The translations under genes and the position numbers were made by a program. Below are positions 18,447 through 36,838 of a DNA stretch of 39,968 nt, piece after piece. The DNA comes from Aquincola sp. Its GTDB lineage: Bacteria > Pseudomonadota > Gammaproteobacteria > Burkholderiales > Burkholderiaceae_C. Location: contig JALHQP010000021.1 of the NCBI GenBank assembly GCA_022841885.1, positions 1 through 39,968 of the forward strand, read 5' to 3'. Numbering within the stretch: the first letter of the stretch is position 1; the number at the start of each line of letters is the position of its first letter. The notes below the pieces were generated by a model. It ran no database searches and was not told where the DNA came from. It saw only the letters and a program-made list of their open reading frames with translations.

Positions 18447-18522
18447 AGGGGCATAGCTCAATTGGCAGAGCGTCGGTCTCCAAAACCGAAGGTTGGGGGT
18501 TCGAGACCCTCTGCCCCTGCCA
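18447..18522 (+). tRNA. tRNA-Trp (CCA), CCA encoded
   Basis: A 76-nt cloverleaf: acceptor AGGGGCA/TGCCCCT, D-arm with AGCTCAATTGGCAGAG, anticodon stem CGGT/ACCG with loop CTCCAAA (CCA at 18480-18482), T-loop GGTTCGAGACC, discriminator G and CCA. It starts 14 nt after the tuf stop and precedes secE. Confidence 0.97.
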
Positions 18523-18623
18523 ACCGCTGAAGAACATCACTCCCTGAACCGGCCCGCGCGCGGTGCGAACCGCAAGCGGGCTTTGCCGCCCCAAGGGGCA
18601 GCCTGAATGGCGGCACGAATGCA

Positions 18624-19010
18624 ATGAGTACAAGCAACCCACAAGTCGAGACTGTTTCCACCGGCGCGGACAAGGCCAAGCTGGCCGTGGCCGTGTTGCT
18701 CGCGGTGGGTGGCGTCGTGGCGTACTACCTGATCAAGCAAGCCGACTGGATCCGCTGGATCGCGCTGATCGTGCTGCTGATGGCCGCCCTGGCGACCTTC
18801 TTCACCGCCGAGCCGGGCAAACAGCTGGTGGCCTTCGGCCGCGACTCCTGGCGCGAGGTGCAGAAGGTGGTCTGGCCAAGCCGCAAGGAGGCGCTGCAGA
18901 TGACGGGCTACGTGTTCGCCTTCGTCGTCGTCATGGCGTTGTTCCTGTGGCTGACCGACAAGACGCTCGAGTGGGTGTTGTACGACCTGATCCTGGGCTG
19001 GAAGCGATGA
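18624..19010 (+). CDS. secE: Preprotein translocase subunit SecE
   Basis: A 128-residue inner-membrane subunit of the SecYEG channel. Three helices are visible (about 20-37, 43-60 and 93-111), as in the three-span proteobacterial form. The conserved amphipathic clamp [17 protein letters not shown] is at 78-94. The ATG has no strong Shine-Dalgarno sequence. It is followed by nusG with an ATGA overlap. Confidence 0.96.
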   Translation: MSTSNPQVETVSTGADKAKLAVAVLLAVGGVVAYYLIKQADWIRWIALIVLLMAALATFFTAEPGKQLVAFGRDSWREVQKVVWPSRKEALQMTGYVFAFVVVMALFLWLTDKTLEWVLYDLILGWKR

Positions 19011-19582
19011 GCGAGCAAGCACAAGTTGTGACCGAGAGCCAAGCGCCGTCGAACCTGCGCTGGTACGTGGTGCATGCGTACTCCGGCATGGAGAAGGCCG
19101 TCGAGCGCAACCTGCGCGAGCGCATCGACCGCGCCGGCATGCAGGCCAAGTTCGGCCGCATCCTGGTGCCGACCGAGGAAGTGGTCGAGCTGAAGAACGG
19201 CAAGAAGTCGGTCTCCGAGCGCCGCTTCTTCCCGGGCTACGTGCTGGTCGAGATGCTGATGGACGACGAGACCTGGCACCTGGTCAAGCACACCAGCAAG
19301 GTCACCGGCTTCGTCGGCGGCGCGAAGAATCGCCCGGCGCCGATCTCCGAAGCCGAGGTGATGAAGATCGTCAACCAGATGCAAGAAGGCATCGAGAAGC
19401 CGCGCCCCAAGGTCGAGTGGGTGGTCGGCGAGCCGGTGCGCGTCAAGGACGGCCCGTTCACCGACTTCAACGGCAACGTCGAAGAAGTGAACTACGAGAA
19501 GTCCAAGGTCCGCGTCAGCGTCACGATCTTCGGTCGCTCGACGCCGGTGGAACTGGACTTCGCGCAGGTCGAGAAGGTTTGA
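19007..19582 (+). CDS. nusG: Transcription termination/antitermination factor NusG
   Basis: A 191-residue protein linking RNA polymerase to Rho or to ribosomal S10. The NGN domain starts [20 protein letters not shown] and contains [13 protein letters not shown] and TGFVGG; the C-terminal KOW motif is [21 protein letters not shown]. The start at 19007 overlaps the secE stop (ATGA), so the two are coupled. The 113-nt gap to rplK holds no gene; it has a repeated GGCGTTT element and the rplK ribosome site AAGGAG. Confidence 0.97.
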   Translation: MSEQAQVVTESQAPSNLRWYVVHAYSGMEKAVERNLRERIDRAGMQAKFGRILVPTEEVVELKNGKKSVSERRFFPGYVLVEMLMDDETWHLVKHTSKVTGFVGGAKNRPAPISEAEVMKIVNQMQEGIEKPRPKVEWVVGEPVRVKDGPFTDFNGNVEEVNYEKSKVRVSVTIFGRSTPVELDFAQVEKV

Positions 19583-19695
19583 GTCTTTCGCTGCCCCGCC
19601 ACGGCCCCGGGGACAGCTTGAACAACAGGGTCGAAGTGGACGAGGAGCTCGAAGGCGTTTCGCCCGAGGGCGTTTGAACTCGCAAGGAGTGCCAA

Positions 19696-20127
19696 ATGGC
19701 AAAGAAGATCGTCGGCTTCATCAAGCTGCAGATCCCCGCCGGCAAGGCGAACCCGTCGCCGCCGGTCGGCCCCGCGCTGGGTCAGCGCGGCTTGAACATC
19801 ATGGAGTTCTGCAAGGCGTTCAACGCGCAGACCCAGGGGATGGAGCCGGGCCTGATGCTGCCGGTGGTGATCACCGCGTACGCGGACAAGTCGTTCACCT
19901 TCATCCTCAAGACGCCGCCGGCCACCGTGCTGATCAAGAAGGCGATCAAGCTGGAAAAGGGCTCGGGCAAGCCGCATGTCGACAAGGTGGGCAAGCTGAC
20001 GCGCGCCCAGGTCGAGGAAATCGCCAAGACCAAGATGAAGGATCTCACCGCGGCGGATCTGGATGCCGCAGTGCGCACGATCGCCGGCTCGGCCCGCTCG
20101 ATGGGCGTGACGGTGGAAGGAGTCTGA
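19696..20127 (+). CDS. rplK: 50S ribosomal protein L11
   Basis: A 143-residue protein of the GTPase-associated centre, binding 23S rRNA and needed for the RelA stringent response. It has the family N terminus [20 protein letters not shown] (near-invariant), [15 protein letters not shown] and the C-terminal RNA-binding domain ending [17 protein letters not shown] precedes the ATG. It is 2 nt from rplA. Confidence 0.98.
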   Translation: MAKKIVGFIKLQIPAGKANPSPPVGPALGQRGLNIMEFCKAFNAQTQGMEPGLMLPVVITAYADKSFTFILKTPPATVLIKKAIKLEKGSGKPHVDKVGKLTRAQVEEIAKTKMKDLTAADLDAAVRTIAGSARSMGVTVEGV

Positions 20128-20129
20128 CC

Positions 20130-20843
20130 ATGACCCAGCTTACGAAGAAGCAGAAGGCGCTGGTCGGCAAGGTCGACAGCAACAAGCTCTACCCGATCGG
20201 CGACGCGCTCGAGCTGGTCAAGCAGCACGCGACCGCGAAGTTCGACGAGTCGATCGACGTGGCGGTGCAGCTCGGCATCGATGCCAAGAAGTCCGACCAG
20301 GTCGTGCGCGGCGCGGTCGTGCTGCCCAACGGCACCGGCAAGACCAAGCGCGTCGCGGTGTTCGCCCAGGGCGCCAAGGCCGAGGAGGCCAAGGCCGCTG
20401 GTGCCGACATCGTCGGCATGGACGACCTGGCGGCCGAGATCAAGGCCGGCAAGATGGACTTCGACGTGGTGATCGCGTCGCCCGACACGATGCGCATCGT
20501 CGGCACGCTCGGCCAGGTGCTGGGCCCGCGCGGCCTGATGCCCAACCCCAAGGTCGGCACCGTGACGCCCGACGTGGCCACGGCGGTCAGGAACGCCAAG
20601 GCCGGTCAGGTGCAGTTCCGCGTCGACAAGGCCGGCATCATCCACGCCACGATCGGCCGCCGGTCGTTCGCCAGCGACAAGCTGCAGGGCAACCTGCTGG
20701 CGCTGGTGGAGGCATTGAACAAGGCCAAGCCGTCGTCGAGCAAGGGCATCTACTTGAGGAAGGTGGCGCTGAGTTCGACGATGGGTGTGGGCGCGCGCGT
20801 GGACGTTTCGACGATCAACGCGGCCGCTGCGCCGCAGCAGTAA
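20130..20843 (+). CDS. rplA: 50S ribosomal protein L1
   Basis: A 237-residue L1-stalk protein involved in E-site tRNA release. [35 protein letters not shown] and [12 protein letters not shown] are characteristic. In E. coli free L1 represses its own rplKA message. The ATG at 20130 lies 2 nt from rplK, behind GGAAGGAG. A 210-nt structured leader follows before rplJ. Confidence 0.98.
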   Translation: MTQLTKKQKALVGKVDSNKLYPIGDALELVKQHATAKFDESIDVAVQLGIDAKKSDQVVRGAVVLPNGTGKTKRVAVFAQGAKAEEAKAAGADIVGMDDLAAEIKAGKMDFDVVIASPDTMRIVGTLGQVLGPRGLMPNPKVGTVTPDVATAVRNAKAGQVQFRVDKAGIIHATIGRRSFASDKLQGNLLALVEALNKAKPSSSKGIYLRKVALSSTMGVGARVDVSTINAAAAPQQ

Positions 20844-20859
20844 GCAAGGAGTTGGTGGG

Positions 20860-21053
20860 CCGGCAGCGGGCAACCGCTGCCGGGCCGTCAAAGACCGCTG
20901 GCGAGGCTCGCGCCTCCTAAGCAAGAACCGCAAGGTTCGAAGCCAGCGCAGATGGCGTCCCCGCCGTCGAAGGAGTGCGATTGATGGATCGTGGTTCCGA
21001 GACGGCAAGGTCGCTGGTTGTGCCGCAAGGCACGTGTGTGTGAGGAGCAGACC
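20860..21053 (+). promoter_or_regulatory. rplJ leader (L10-type ribosomal protein autoregulatory leader, candidate)
   Basis: A 10-bp stem at 20860-20883 with a GCAA tetraloop comes first. It is followed by TCAAAGACC, GCTGGC (20897-20902) pairing with GCCAGC (20942-20947) around an inner GAACC-GCAA-GGTTC hairpin (20925-20938), then CGCAGATGGC. The AAAGACC ... CGCAGATGG pair around a long helix is the look of L10 leaders, where L10-L12 binds and represses rplJL. This is motif recall, not a covariance search. Confidence 0.65.
20984..21043 (+). CDS. Candidate 19-codon small ORF in the rplJ leader
   Basis: ATG at 20984, 8 nt after AAGGAG, opens 19 codons ending TGA at 21041-21043, which overlaps the GAGGAG ribosome site of rplJ. 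The peptide has no recognisable motif. If translated, ribosomes would end on top of the rplJ start region. The AAGGAG may instead be part of the leader RNA structure, so translation is unproven. Confidence 0.3.
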   Translation: MDRGSETARSLVVPQGTCV

Positions 21054-21578
21054 TTGAGTCTCAATCGCAACGAGAAAGCTGCCGTGGTGGCGGATGTGGC
21101 CGCGCAAGTCGCGCGCTCGCAGACGCTGGCGCTGGCCGAGTACCGTGGCCTCACCGTGGAGCACCTGAACAAGCTGCGCGTCGATGCGCGGGCCAAGGGC
21201 GTGTACCTTCATGTACTGAAGAACACGCTGGCTCGTCGCGCCGTCACGGGCACGCCGTTCGAGGTGGCCGCGGAGTCCATGGCCGGTCCGCTGATCTACG
21301 GCTTTTCGGAAGACGCCGTCGCCGCGGCCAAAGTCATCGCCGACTTTGCCAAGGGCAACGACAAGCTCGTCATCAAGGCGGGCGCTTACGCGGGCAAGGT
21401 CCTGGACGCCAATGGCGTCAAGGCCCTGGCATCGATCCCCAGCAAGGAAGTCCTGCTGTCGCAGATCGCCGGCCTGCTGAAGAGCCCCGTGCAGCGCATG
21501 GCCGCTGTGGTGGCCGCGCTGGCCGCCAAGAAGGGCGAGGGCACGGCTCCGGCCGAAGCCGCCGCTGCGGCCGCCTGA
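21054..21578 (+). CDS. rplJ: 50S ribosomal protein L10
   Basis: A 174-residue stalk base protein that anchors L7/L12. The start is read as TTG at 21054, 7 nt after GAGGAG, because it gives the family N terminus [15 protein letters not shown]; an in-frame ATG at 20991 would add 21 unrelated residues from the leader. It has [27 protein letters not shown] and [17 protein letters not shown]; the C terminus is the Ala-rich L12-binding tail. A TTG start on a highly expressed gene suggests tight translational control. Confidence 0.95.
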   Translation: MSLNRNEKAAVVADVAAQVARSQTLALAEYRGLTVEHLNKLRVDARAKGVYLHVLKNTLARRAVTGTPFEVAAESMAGPLIYGFSEDAVAAAKVIADFAKGNDKLVIKAGAYAGKVLDANGVKALASIPSKEVLLSQIAGLLKSPVQRMAAVVAALAAKKGEGTAPAEAAAAAA

Positions 21579-21626
21579 CGACGTCCTTCAATCAATCACT
21601 CTTTTCAAGTTTTCGAGGAACCCCAA

Positions 21627-22004
21627 ATGGCATTCGACAAAGACGCATTCCTGACCGCCCTGGACGGCATGTCGGTGATGGAACTGAACGACCTGGTCAA
21701 GGCGATCGAAGAGAAGTTCGGCGTGTCCGCCGCTTCGATGGCCGCCCCGGCCGCCGGTGGCGGTGGTGCCGCCGCTGCCGTGGTCGAAGAGAAGACCGAA
21801 TTCACCGTGATGCTGCTGGAAGCCGGCGGCAACAAGGTGGGCGTGATCAAGGCGGTGCGCGAGCTCACCGGCCTGGGCCTGAAGGAAGCCAAGGACCTGG
21901 TCGACGGCGCGCCGAAGCCGGTCAAGGAAGGCATCGCCAAGGCCGACGCCGAAGCCGCCAAGAAGAAGCTGGAAGACGCCGGCGCCAAGGCCGAGCTGAA
22001 GTAA
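21627..22004 (+). CDS. rplL: 50S ribosomal protein L7/L12
   Basis: A 125-residue multi-copy stalk protein that recruits translational GTPases. N-terminal dimerisation domain ([20 protein letters not shown]), Ala/Gly hinge near residues 38-52, C-terminal factor-binding domain with [35 protein letters not shown]-type region and [21 protein letters not shown] precedes the ATG. It is 48 nt after rplJ. Confidence 0.98.
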   Translation: MAFDKDAFLTALDGMSVMELNDLVKAIEEKFGVSAASMAAPAAGGGGAAAAVVEEKTEFTVMLLEAGGNKVGVIKAVRELTGLGLKEAKDLVDGAPKPVKEGIAKADAEAAKKKLEDAGAKAELK

Positions 22005-22265
22005 GAGGAAGCTCGACGGAAACAGGGATCAGGGCCATGCCCTGACCCTGTCCGGAAGCAGCGCAATGCCTTCGGGGCATTGCAGTGTTTCCTGATCCGA
22101 CTGCAGGGAACCGGTTCGGCCGGACTGAGGTGCAATGCCTCGGTTGTCCGCCAGCGATTGGTAGCGGCCAATCACCGAACCGACGGGAGTGCAACTCCCG
22201 ATCCCAGTCGCCGCGAAACGCAGCCATCGGGCCCGGCTGCGTTCTCGACAACGGAGTGTTCTTCA
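22005..22265 (+). promoter_or_regulatory. rplL-rpoB intergenic region with serial hairpins
   Basis: This 261-nt gene-free stretch holds a 13-bp stem with one bulged A at 22022-22051, an 8-bp stem GCAATGCC/GGCATTGC at 22063-22083 followed by GTGTTT, GATTGG/CCAATC at 22156-22173, and CGGGAGT-GCA-ACTCCCG at 22184-22200. In E. coli the same junction carries an attenuator and an RNase III site, so partial termination or cleavage here to set rpoBC output is the likely role (inference). The second hairpin is the best partial-terminator candidate. Confidence 0.5.
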
Positions 22266-26393
<4,128 letters not shown>

Positions 26394-26417
26394 TTCAGGA
26401 AGGAAAGAGATAGCACC

Positions 26418-30653
<4,236 letters not shown>

Positions 30654-30675
30654 GGCGAGCGATTTCGCTTGAGCC

Positions 30676-30705
30676 AAGAAAGGCGGCCTGCGGGCCGCCT
30701 TTCTT
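30676..30705. terminator. Intrinsic terminator between rpoC and the convergent PIN gene
   Basis: A 13-bp perfect stem, AAGAAAGGCGGCC at 30676-30688 and its complement at 30693-30705, with a TGCG loop. T-rich ends on both strands make it suitable as a bidirectional terminator for rpoC and the minus-strand gene. Confidence 0.88.
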
Positions 30706-30715
30706 CTTTCGGCGC

Positions 30716-31135
30716 TCAGGCGGGCGGCGTGTCCAGTGAGCGCGGCGTGACGATCGCAACGCCGGCCGCGGCGGCTCGCCGTGCCAGCTTGAGTACGGCG
30801 CGGTCGCGGCTGACCAGCCAGCGGGCGCCGGCGGCCATGGCCAGATCGACGAACTTCTGGTCGTCCGGATCGGTGACGCGCAGCAGGCCCTGGGAGGGTG
30901 GTTCGGGGCAGAGCGCCGCGTGGCGGTCCCAAGTTGCGAGCAGCGTGGCCACGTCGGCCCCACGCGCGGCGGCCAGCCCTCGCGCCAGCACATGCGCCAG
31001 TTCGTCGCGCATCGGCGCTGTGACGACCCAGCGCAGGCGGCCCTGGGTCACCGCCTGAACCAGGGTCGCCACGGCCGGCTCGCCGAAAAGCAGCCAGTCC
31101 AGGACCACGTTCGTGTCCAGTACGATCCGCGGCAT
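30716..31135 (-). CDS. PIN-domain protein, putative toxin-type RNase (orphan)
   Basis: A 139-residue PIN domain starting [16 protein letters not shown], with the acidic residues expected of a Mg-dependent RNase: Asp in LDTNV, Glu in MRDELAHVL, Asp in [13 protein letters not shown] and Asp in LVSRDRAVL. It belongs to the family often named 'toxin component, PIN family'. The ATG at 31135 was chosen over a GTG at 31186, as it begins at the conserved first strand. No antitoxin frame is visible beside it: rpoC converges from one side and the rpsL promoter lies on the other. Target and toxicity are unknown. It may be a housekeeping RNA-processing enzyme rather than a toxin. Confidence 0.82.
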   Translation of the reverse strand: MPRIVLDTNVVLDWLLFGEPAVATLVQAVTQGRLRWVVTAPMRDELAHVLARGLAAARGADVATLLATWDRHAALCPEPPSQGLLRVTDPDDQKFVDLAMAAGARWLVSRDRAVLKLARRAAAAGVAIVTPRSLDTPPA

Positions 31136-31142
31136 GTCGGAT

Positions 31143-31158
31143 GTGAGCGTAAGCTCAC
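31143..31158. promoter_or_regulatory. Inverted repeat overlapping the likely PIN-gene -10
   Basis: GTGAGC-GTAA-GCTCAC is a perfect 6-bp inverted repeat with a 4-bp centre. On the minus strand a TACGCT (-10-like, 31151-31146) lies inside it and ends 10 nt before the ATG at 31135. This layout suits an operator for autorepression, but no regulator is identified. Confidence 0.4.
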
Positions 31159-31192
31159 TCAAGGTATCCGGGGCGGAATTGGTCACTGCGGC

Positions 31193-31221
31193 TTGCTGGG
31201 TAAGGTGGCGCCCAATATAAT
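31193..31221 (+). promoter_or_regulatory. Promoter of the str operon (rpsL-rpsG-fusA-tuf)
   Basis: A perfect -10 TATAAT at 31216-31221, 17 bp from TTGCTG at 31193-31198. Predicted start is near 31228, giving a leader of about 110 nt before rpsL. This is the best sigma-70 promoter seen in the window. Confidence 0.8.
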
Positions 31222-31287
31222 CGCGGGCTTTTCCGGCGTTGGCCCGGTCGTTTGCGCGCGTCCTCTTTGCAGGGCGCCGTTGGCGGC

Positions 31288-31317
31288 GAAGTCAAACGCA
31301 TTTTCTGGTCTGACTTC
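31288..31317 (+). promoter_or_regulatory. Stem-loop in the rpsL leader
   Basis: GAAGTCA (31288-31294) pairs with TGACTTC (31311-31317) around a 16-nt loop, 22 nt before the rpsL ATG. It may modulate access to the weakly marked rpsL start. Function is inferred only from position. Confidence 0.4.
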
Positions 31318-31339
31318 AAACGGGAACAAGTCACCCACC

Positions 31340-31717
31340 ATGCCCACCATCAATCAGCTCGTGCGCCACGGCCGTGAGGCCGAGGTCACGAAATCCAAAT
31401 CGCCGGCGATGCAGAACAGTCCGCAGCGTCGCGGCGTGTGCACTCGCGTGTACACCACCACTCCGAAGAAGCCGAACTCGGCGCTGCGCAAGGTCGCCAA
31501 GGTGCGCCTGACCAACGGCTTCGAGGTCATTTCCTACATCGGCGGCGAAGGCCACAACCTGCAGGAGCACTCGGTGGTGCTCGTGCGCGGCGGCCGCGTG
31601 AAGGACCTGCCGGGCGTGCGCTACCACATCGTTCGTGGTTCGCTCGACCTGCAAGGCGTCAAGGATCGCAAGCAGTCCCGCTCCAAGTACGGCGCGAAGC
31701 GCCCGAAGAAAGCGTAA
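31340..31717 (+). CDS. rpsL: 30S ribosomal protein S12
   Basis: A 125-residue decoding-centre protein. The ATG at 31340 gives the family start [12 protein letters not shown]; no frame further upstream is needed. [11 protein letters not shown] has Lys43, and [13 protein letters not shown] has the Lys88 region; both are wild type, so no streptomycin-resistance change is visible. The C-terminal [14 protein letters not shown] is typical. First gene of the str operon. Confidence 0.98.
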   Translation: MPTINQLVRHGREAEVTKSKSPAMQNSPQRRGVCTRVYTTTPKKPNSALRKVAKVRLTNGFEVISYIGGEGHNLQEHSVVLVRGGRVKDLPGVRYHIVRGSLDLQGVKDRKQSRSKYGAKRPKKA

Positions 31718-31751
31718 GGCCCGCCTGGCCTAGTAAGTGAAGGGTCCTGAT

Positions 31752-31777
31752 GGCCCTTCGCGGCCCCAAGGGGCCAA
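31752..31777 (+). promoter_or_regulatory. rpsL-rpsG intercistronic hairpins
   Basis: Approximate positions. GAAGGG and CCCTTC can pair, directly followed by GGCCCC-AA-GGGGCC. In E. coli S7 binds the rpsL-rpsG junction to repress translation, so these are candidates for a comparable site. The match is positional, not sequence-based. Confidence 0.35.
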
Positions 31778-31799
31778 CTGAAACCGAAGGAAGAAAGAA

Positions 31800-32270
31800 A
31801 TGCCGCGTCGTCGCGAAGTCCCCAAGCGGGACATCCTCCCCGATCCGAAGTTCGGTTCGGTGGACCTCAGCAAGTTCATGAACGTCATCATGGAGTCCGG
31901 CAAGAAGGCCGTCGCCGAAGCCATCATCTATGGCGCGCTCGACCAGGTCGAGCAGAAGGCCGGCAAGGACCCGCTGGAGATCTTCCTGACGGCGCTGAAC
32001 AACGTGAAGCCGATGGTCGAGGTCAAGTCCCGCCGCGTCGGTGGCGCGAACTACCAAGTTCCCGTGGAAGTTCGTCCCATCCGCCGCGTGGCACTGGCCA
32101 TGCGCTGGCTCAAGGAATCGGCGCGCAAGCGCGGTGAGAAGTCCATGGCGGCGCGCCTGGCCAACGAGTTGCTCGAGGCCAGCGAAGGCCGCGGCGGCGC
32201 GATGAAGAAGCGCGACGAAGTCCACCGCATGGCCGAGGCCAACAAGGCTTTCTCGCACTTCCGCTTCTAA
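31800..32270 (+). CDS. rpsG: 30S ribosomal protein S7
   Basis: A 156-residue head-assembly protein contacting the E site. Family motifs [48 protein letters not shown] and [14 protein letters not shown] are present. GAAGGAAGAAAG precedes the ATG. In E. coli S7 is the translational repressor of the str operon. Confidence 0.98.
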   Translation: MPRRREVPKRDILPDPKFGSVDLSKFMNVIMESGKKAVAEAIIYGALDQVEQKAGKDPLEIFLTALNNVKPMVEVKSRRVGGANYQVPVEVRPIRRVALAMRWLKESARKRGEKSMAARLANELLEASEGRGGAMKKRDEVHRMAEANKAFSHFRF

Positions 32271-32283
32271 ACCCTGTTCCTGC

Positions 32284-32319
32284 GGCCGCCTCCGGGTTAT
32301 TGCTAACCCGTCGGCGGCC
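32284..32319 (+). promoter_or_regulatory. Large stem-loop between rpsG and fusA
   Basis: GGCCGCC (32284-32290) pairs with GGCGGCC (32313-32319), and inside it CGGGTTA (32293-32299) pairs with TAACCCG (32304-32310) around TTGC; a 2x2 TC/TC internal loop separates the two stems. No T tract follows, so cleavage, stabilisation or translational control is more likely than termination. Confidence 0.45.
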
Positions 32320-32339
32320 CCTGCATTTGGAGTCTCACC

Positions 32340-34445
32340 ATGGCCCGCAAGACCCCCATCGAGCGCTACCGCAACATCGGTATCTCCGCGCACATCGATG
32401 CCGGCAAGACCACCACCACCGAGCGCATCCTGTTCTACACGGGTGTGAACCACAAGATCGGTGAAGTGCACGACGGCGCGGCCACGATGGACTGGATGGA
32501 GCAGGAGCAGGAGCGTGGCATCACGATCACCTCGGCTGCGACCACCTGCTTCTGGAAGGGCATGGACCTGTCCTTCCCCGAGCACCGCATCAACATCATC
32601 GACACCCCGGGCCACGTGGACTTCACGATCGAGGTCGAGCGCAGCATGCGCGTGCTCGACGGTGCCTGCATGGTGTATTGCGCCGTGGGTGGCGTGCAGC
32701 CGCAGTCGGAAACCGTCTGGCGCCAGGCCAACAAGTACAAGGTGCCCCGTCTGGCGTTCGTCAACAAGATGGACCGCACGGGCGCGAACTTCCTGAAGGT
32801 CTATGAGCAGATGAAGGTTCGCCTGAAGGCCAACCCGGTGCCCATCGTGATCCCTATCGGCGCCGAGGAGAACTTCACCGGCGTGATCGACCTGATCAAG
32901 ATGAAGGCGATCATCTGGGACGAGGCCTCGCAGGGCATGAAGTTCAACTTCGAAGAGATTCCTGCCGACCTGCTCGCCGAGGCGCAGAAGTGGCGCGAGA
33001 ACATGGTCGAAGCGGCGGCCGAGGCCAGCGAAGAGCTGATGAACAAGTACCTGGAATCGGGCGAGCTGTCCGAGGCCGAGATCAAGCTCGGCATCCGCAC
33101 GCGCACCATCGCCGCGGAGATCCAGCCCATGTTCTGCGGTACCGCGTTCAAGAACAAGGGCGTGCAGCGCATGCTCGACGGCGTGGTCGACTTCATGCCG
33201 TCGCCGATCGACATCCCTCCCGTGCCGGGCATGGACGACGACGAGAAGCCGACGCAGCGCCGCGCCGCCGACGACGAGAAGTTCGCCGCGCTGGCGTTCA
33301 AGCTGATGACCGACCCGTATGTGGGTCAGCTCACGTTCGTGCGCGTGTACTCGGGCGTGCTCAAGAGCGGCGACTCGGTCTACAACCCGATTCGCGGCAA
33401 GAAGGAGCGCATCGGCCGCATCCTGCAGATGCACGCCAACCAGCGCGAAGAGATCAAGGAAATCCTGGCCGGCGACATCGCGGCCTGCGTCGGCTTGAAG
33501 GATGTGACCACCGGCGAGACGCTGTGCGACCCGGACCACATCATCACGCTCGAGCGCATGGTGTTCCCCGAGCCGGTGATCTCGCAGGCCGTCGAGCCCA
33601 AGACCAAGGCCGACCAGGAGAAGATGGGCATCGCGCTCGGCCGCCTGGCCGCCGAAGATCCGTCGTTCCGCCTGCGCACCGACGAGGAGAGTGGCCAGAC
33701 CATCATCTCCGGCATGGGCGAGCTGCACCTGGAAATCATCGTCGACCGCATGAAGCGCGAGTTCGGCGTCGAGGCCAACGTCGGCAAGCCGCAGGTGGCG
33801 TACCGCGAGACGATCCGCAAGACCGCGACCGACGTCGAAGGCAAGTTCGTGCGCCAGTCGGGCGGCAAGGGCCAGTACGGCCATGTCGTCTTCACGGTCG
33901 AGCCGCAGGAGCCGGGCAAGGGTTTCGAGTTCGTCGACGCCATCAAGGGCGGCGTGGTGCCGCGCGAGTTCATTCCCGCGGTCAAGAAGGGTGTCGAGGA
34001 CAGCCTGCCCGCGGGCGTGCTGGCCGGCTACCCGGTGGTCGACGTCAAGGTGTCGCTGACCTTCGGTTCGTACCACGAGGTCGACTCGAACGAAAACGCG
34101 TTCAAGATGGCCGCGTCGCTCGGCTTCAAGGACGCCTGCCGCAAGGCCAGCCCCGTGCTGCTCGAGCCGATGATGGCGGTGGAAGTCGAGACGCCGGAAG
34201 ACTACGCCGGCTCGGTGATGGGCGACCTGTCGTCCCGTCGCGGCATGGTGCAGGGCATGGACGACATGCCCGGCGGCGGCAAGGTCATCAAGGCCGAGGT
34301 GCCGCTGTCGGAGATGTTCGGCTACTCGACCACGCTGCGCTCGATGAGCCAGGGCCGCGCCACGTACACGATGGAGTTCAAGCACTACAGCGAGGCACCG
34401 AAGAACGTCGCCGACGCGATCATCACGGCGCGCACCAGCAAGTAA
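32340..34445 (+). CDS. fusA: Elongation factor G
   Basis: A 701-residue GTPase driving ribosome translocation and, with RRF, recycling. G1 [14 protein letters not shown], switch-I ending [15 protein letters not shown]3 DTPGHVDF and G4 NKMDRTGA are intact; domain IV loop and domain V follow ([25 protein letters not shown]). GGAG precedes the ATG. Typical length; no duplicate is visible in the window. Confidence 0.98.
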   Translation: MARKTPIERYRNIGISAHIDAGKTTTTERILFYTGVNHKIGEVHDGAATMDWMEQEQERGITITSAATTCFWKGMDLSFPEHRINIIDTPGHVDFTIEVERSMRVLDGACMVYCAVGGVQPQSETVWRQANKYKVPRLAFVNKMDRTGANFLKVYEQMKVRLKANPVPIVIPIGAEENFTGVIDLIKMKAIIWDEASQGMKFNFEEIPADLLAEAQKWRENMVEAAAEASEELMNKYLESGELSEAEIKLGIRTRTIAAEIQPMFCGTAFKNKGVQRMLDGVVDFMPSPIDIPPVPGMDDDEKPTQRRAADDEKFAALAFKLMTDPYVGQLTFVRVYSGVLKSGDSVYNPIRGKKERIGRILQMHANQREEIKEILAGDIAACVGLKDVTTGETLCDPDHIITLERMVFPEPVISQAVEPKTKADQEKMGIALGRLAAEDPSFRLRTDEESGQTIISGMGELHLEIIVDRMKREFGVEANVGKPQVAYRETIRKTATDVEGKFVRQSGGKGQYGHVVFTVEPQEPGKGFEFVDAIKGGVVPREFIPAVKKGVEDSLPAGVLAGYPVVDVKVSLTFGSYHEVDSNENAFKMAASLGFKDACRKASPVLLEPMMAVEVETPEDYAGSVMGDLSSRRGMVQGMDDMPGGGKVIKAEVPLSEMFGYSTTLRSMSQGRATYTMEFKHYSEAPKNVADAIITARTSK

Positions 34446-34452
34446 CGCAGTC

Positions 34453-34505
34453 GGTCTTCCCGCCTCGGGGCAACGCTGCCAGTGGCGTTGCGATGCGGGA
34501 AGACC
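34453..34505 (+). promoter_or_regulatory. Two-tier stem-loop between fusA and tuf copy 2
   Basis: GGTCTTCCCG (34453-34462) pairs perfectly with CGGGAAGACC (34496-34505); inside, GCAACGC (34470-34476) pairs with GCGTTGC (34485-34491). No T tract follows the base. It may be a processing site that lets tuf mRNA be produced or stabilised separately (inference). Confidence 0.45.
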
Positions 34506-34550
34506 TTAAACCCTCACTGGCACCGCTCTTTACGCAACGGAGATTTCAGA

Positions 34551-35742
<1,192 letters not shown>

Positions 35743-35754
35743 GGAGCGGACACC

Positions 35755-36066
35755 ATGACCAAGCAAAAGATCCGCATCCGCCTGAAGGCGTTCGACTACA
35801 AGCTGATCGACCAGTCGGCCATCGAGATCGTCGACACCGCCAAGCGCACCGGTGCCATCGTCAAGGGCCCGGTGCCCCTGCCGACGCGCATGCAGCGTTT
35901 CGACATCCTGCGCTCGCCGCACGTCAACAAGACGAGCCGTGACCAGTTCGAGATCCGCACGCACCAGCGCCTGATGGACATCGTCGACCCGACCGACAAG
36001 ACGGTCGACGCCCTGATGAAGCTGGACCTGCCGGCGGGCGTGGACGTCGAAATCAAACTGCAGTAA
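35755..36066 (+). CDS. rpsJ: 30S ribosomal protein S10
   Basis: A 103-residue protein of the 30S head that also acts as NusE in antitermination and contacts Nus[44 protein letters not shown] and the [11 protein letters not shown] end are present. AAGGAG precedes the ATG. It begins the S10 cluster 12 nt after tuf, so the str and S10 operons may be cotranscribed. Confidence 0.98.
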   Translation: MTKQKIRIRLKAFDYKLIDQSAIEIVDTAKRTGAIVKGPVPLPTRMQRFDILRSPHVNKTSRDQFEIRTHQRLMDIVDPTDKTVDALMKLDLPAGVDVEIKLQ

Positions 36067-36166
36067 ACTCGCAGGCTTTCCCGGCGGCCCAGGGCGTAGT
36101 GTGAAAACTGCGCTGGGCCGCCAAACTCATCAGCCCGACCAATCGATGCCGGGCATTGGAGAAAAC

Positions 36167-36838
36167 ATGAGTCTGAGCAACCGTCTCGGTTTGCTGGGGC
36201 GCAAGGTGGGCATGATGCGCATCTTCACGGACGACGGCGACGCCGTGCCCGTGACGGTGCTGGACGTGTCCAACAACCGCGTCACCCAGGTCAAGACTGA
36301 AGCCACCGACGGCTACAACGCCTTGCAAGTGGCGTTCGGCGCGCGCAAGGCGAGCCGCGTCAACAAGCCCCAGGCCGGGCACCTCGCCAAGGCGGGTGTC
36401 GAGGCGGGTGAGATCACCCGTGAATTCCGCGTCGGCGCCGACGTGGCCGGCCAGTACAAGGCCGGTGCCACGGTGCCCGTGACCCTGTTCGCCGCCGGCC
36501 AGATGGTCGACGTGCAGGGCAGCTCGATCGGCAAGGGCTTCGCCGGCACGATCAAGCGCCACAACTTCAGCTCGCAGCGCGCGTCGCACGGCAACAGCCG
36601 TTCGCACAACGTGCCGGGCTCGATCTCGATGGCGCAGGACCCGGGCCGCGTGTTCCCGGGCAAGAAGATGTCCGGCCAGATGGGCGACGAGACCACCACG
36701 ACGCAGAACCTCGACATCGTGCGCGTCGACGAGACCCGCCAACTGCTGCTCGTCAAGGGCGCGGTGCCGGGGGCCAAGAACGGCTTCGTGACCGTGCGTC
36801 CGGCCGTCAAGGCCAAGCTCAAGAAGGGAGCCCAGTGA
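36167..36838 (+). CDS. rplC: 50S ribosomal protein L3
   Basis: A 223-residue early-assembly protein near the peptidyl transferase centre. The ATG at 36167 follows GGAGAAA and gives the family start [27 protein letters not shown] and the basic loop [15 protein letters not shown] with the Gln-methylation-type GQMG region are visible. The upstream 100-nt gap holds no other gene. Its TGA shares one base with the rplD ATG. Confidence 0.97.
   Translation: MSLSNRLGLLGRKVGMMRIFTDDGDAVPVTVLDVSNNRVTQVKTEATDGYNALQVAFGARKASRVNKPQAGHLAKAGVEAGEITREFRVGADVAGQYKAGATVPVTLFAAGQMVDVQGSSIGKGFAGTIKRHNFSSQRASHGNSRSHNVPGSISMAQDPGRVFPGKKMSGQMGDETTTTQNLDIVRVDETRQLLLVKGAVPGAKNGFVTVRPAVKAKLKKGAQ

Noticed and set aside
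20785-21057. Plus-strand 90-codon frame across the end of rplA and the rplJ leader
   Set aside because: Arg/Trp-rich, out of frame with rplA, and covers structured leader RNA.
22108-22117. Palindrome GAACCGGTTC in the rplL-rpoB gap as an operator
   Set aside because: It lies within a run of RNA hairpins in mid-operon, with no promoter elements nearby.
30716-31186. Longer PIN protein from a GTG at 31186
   Set aside because: The extra 17 residues precede the conserved first strand and would translate through the dyad and -10-like site.
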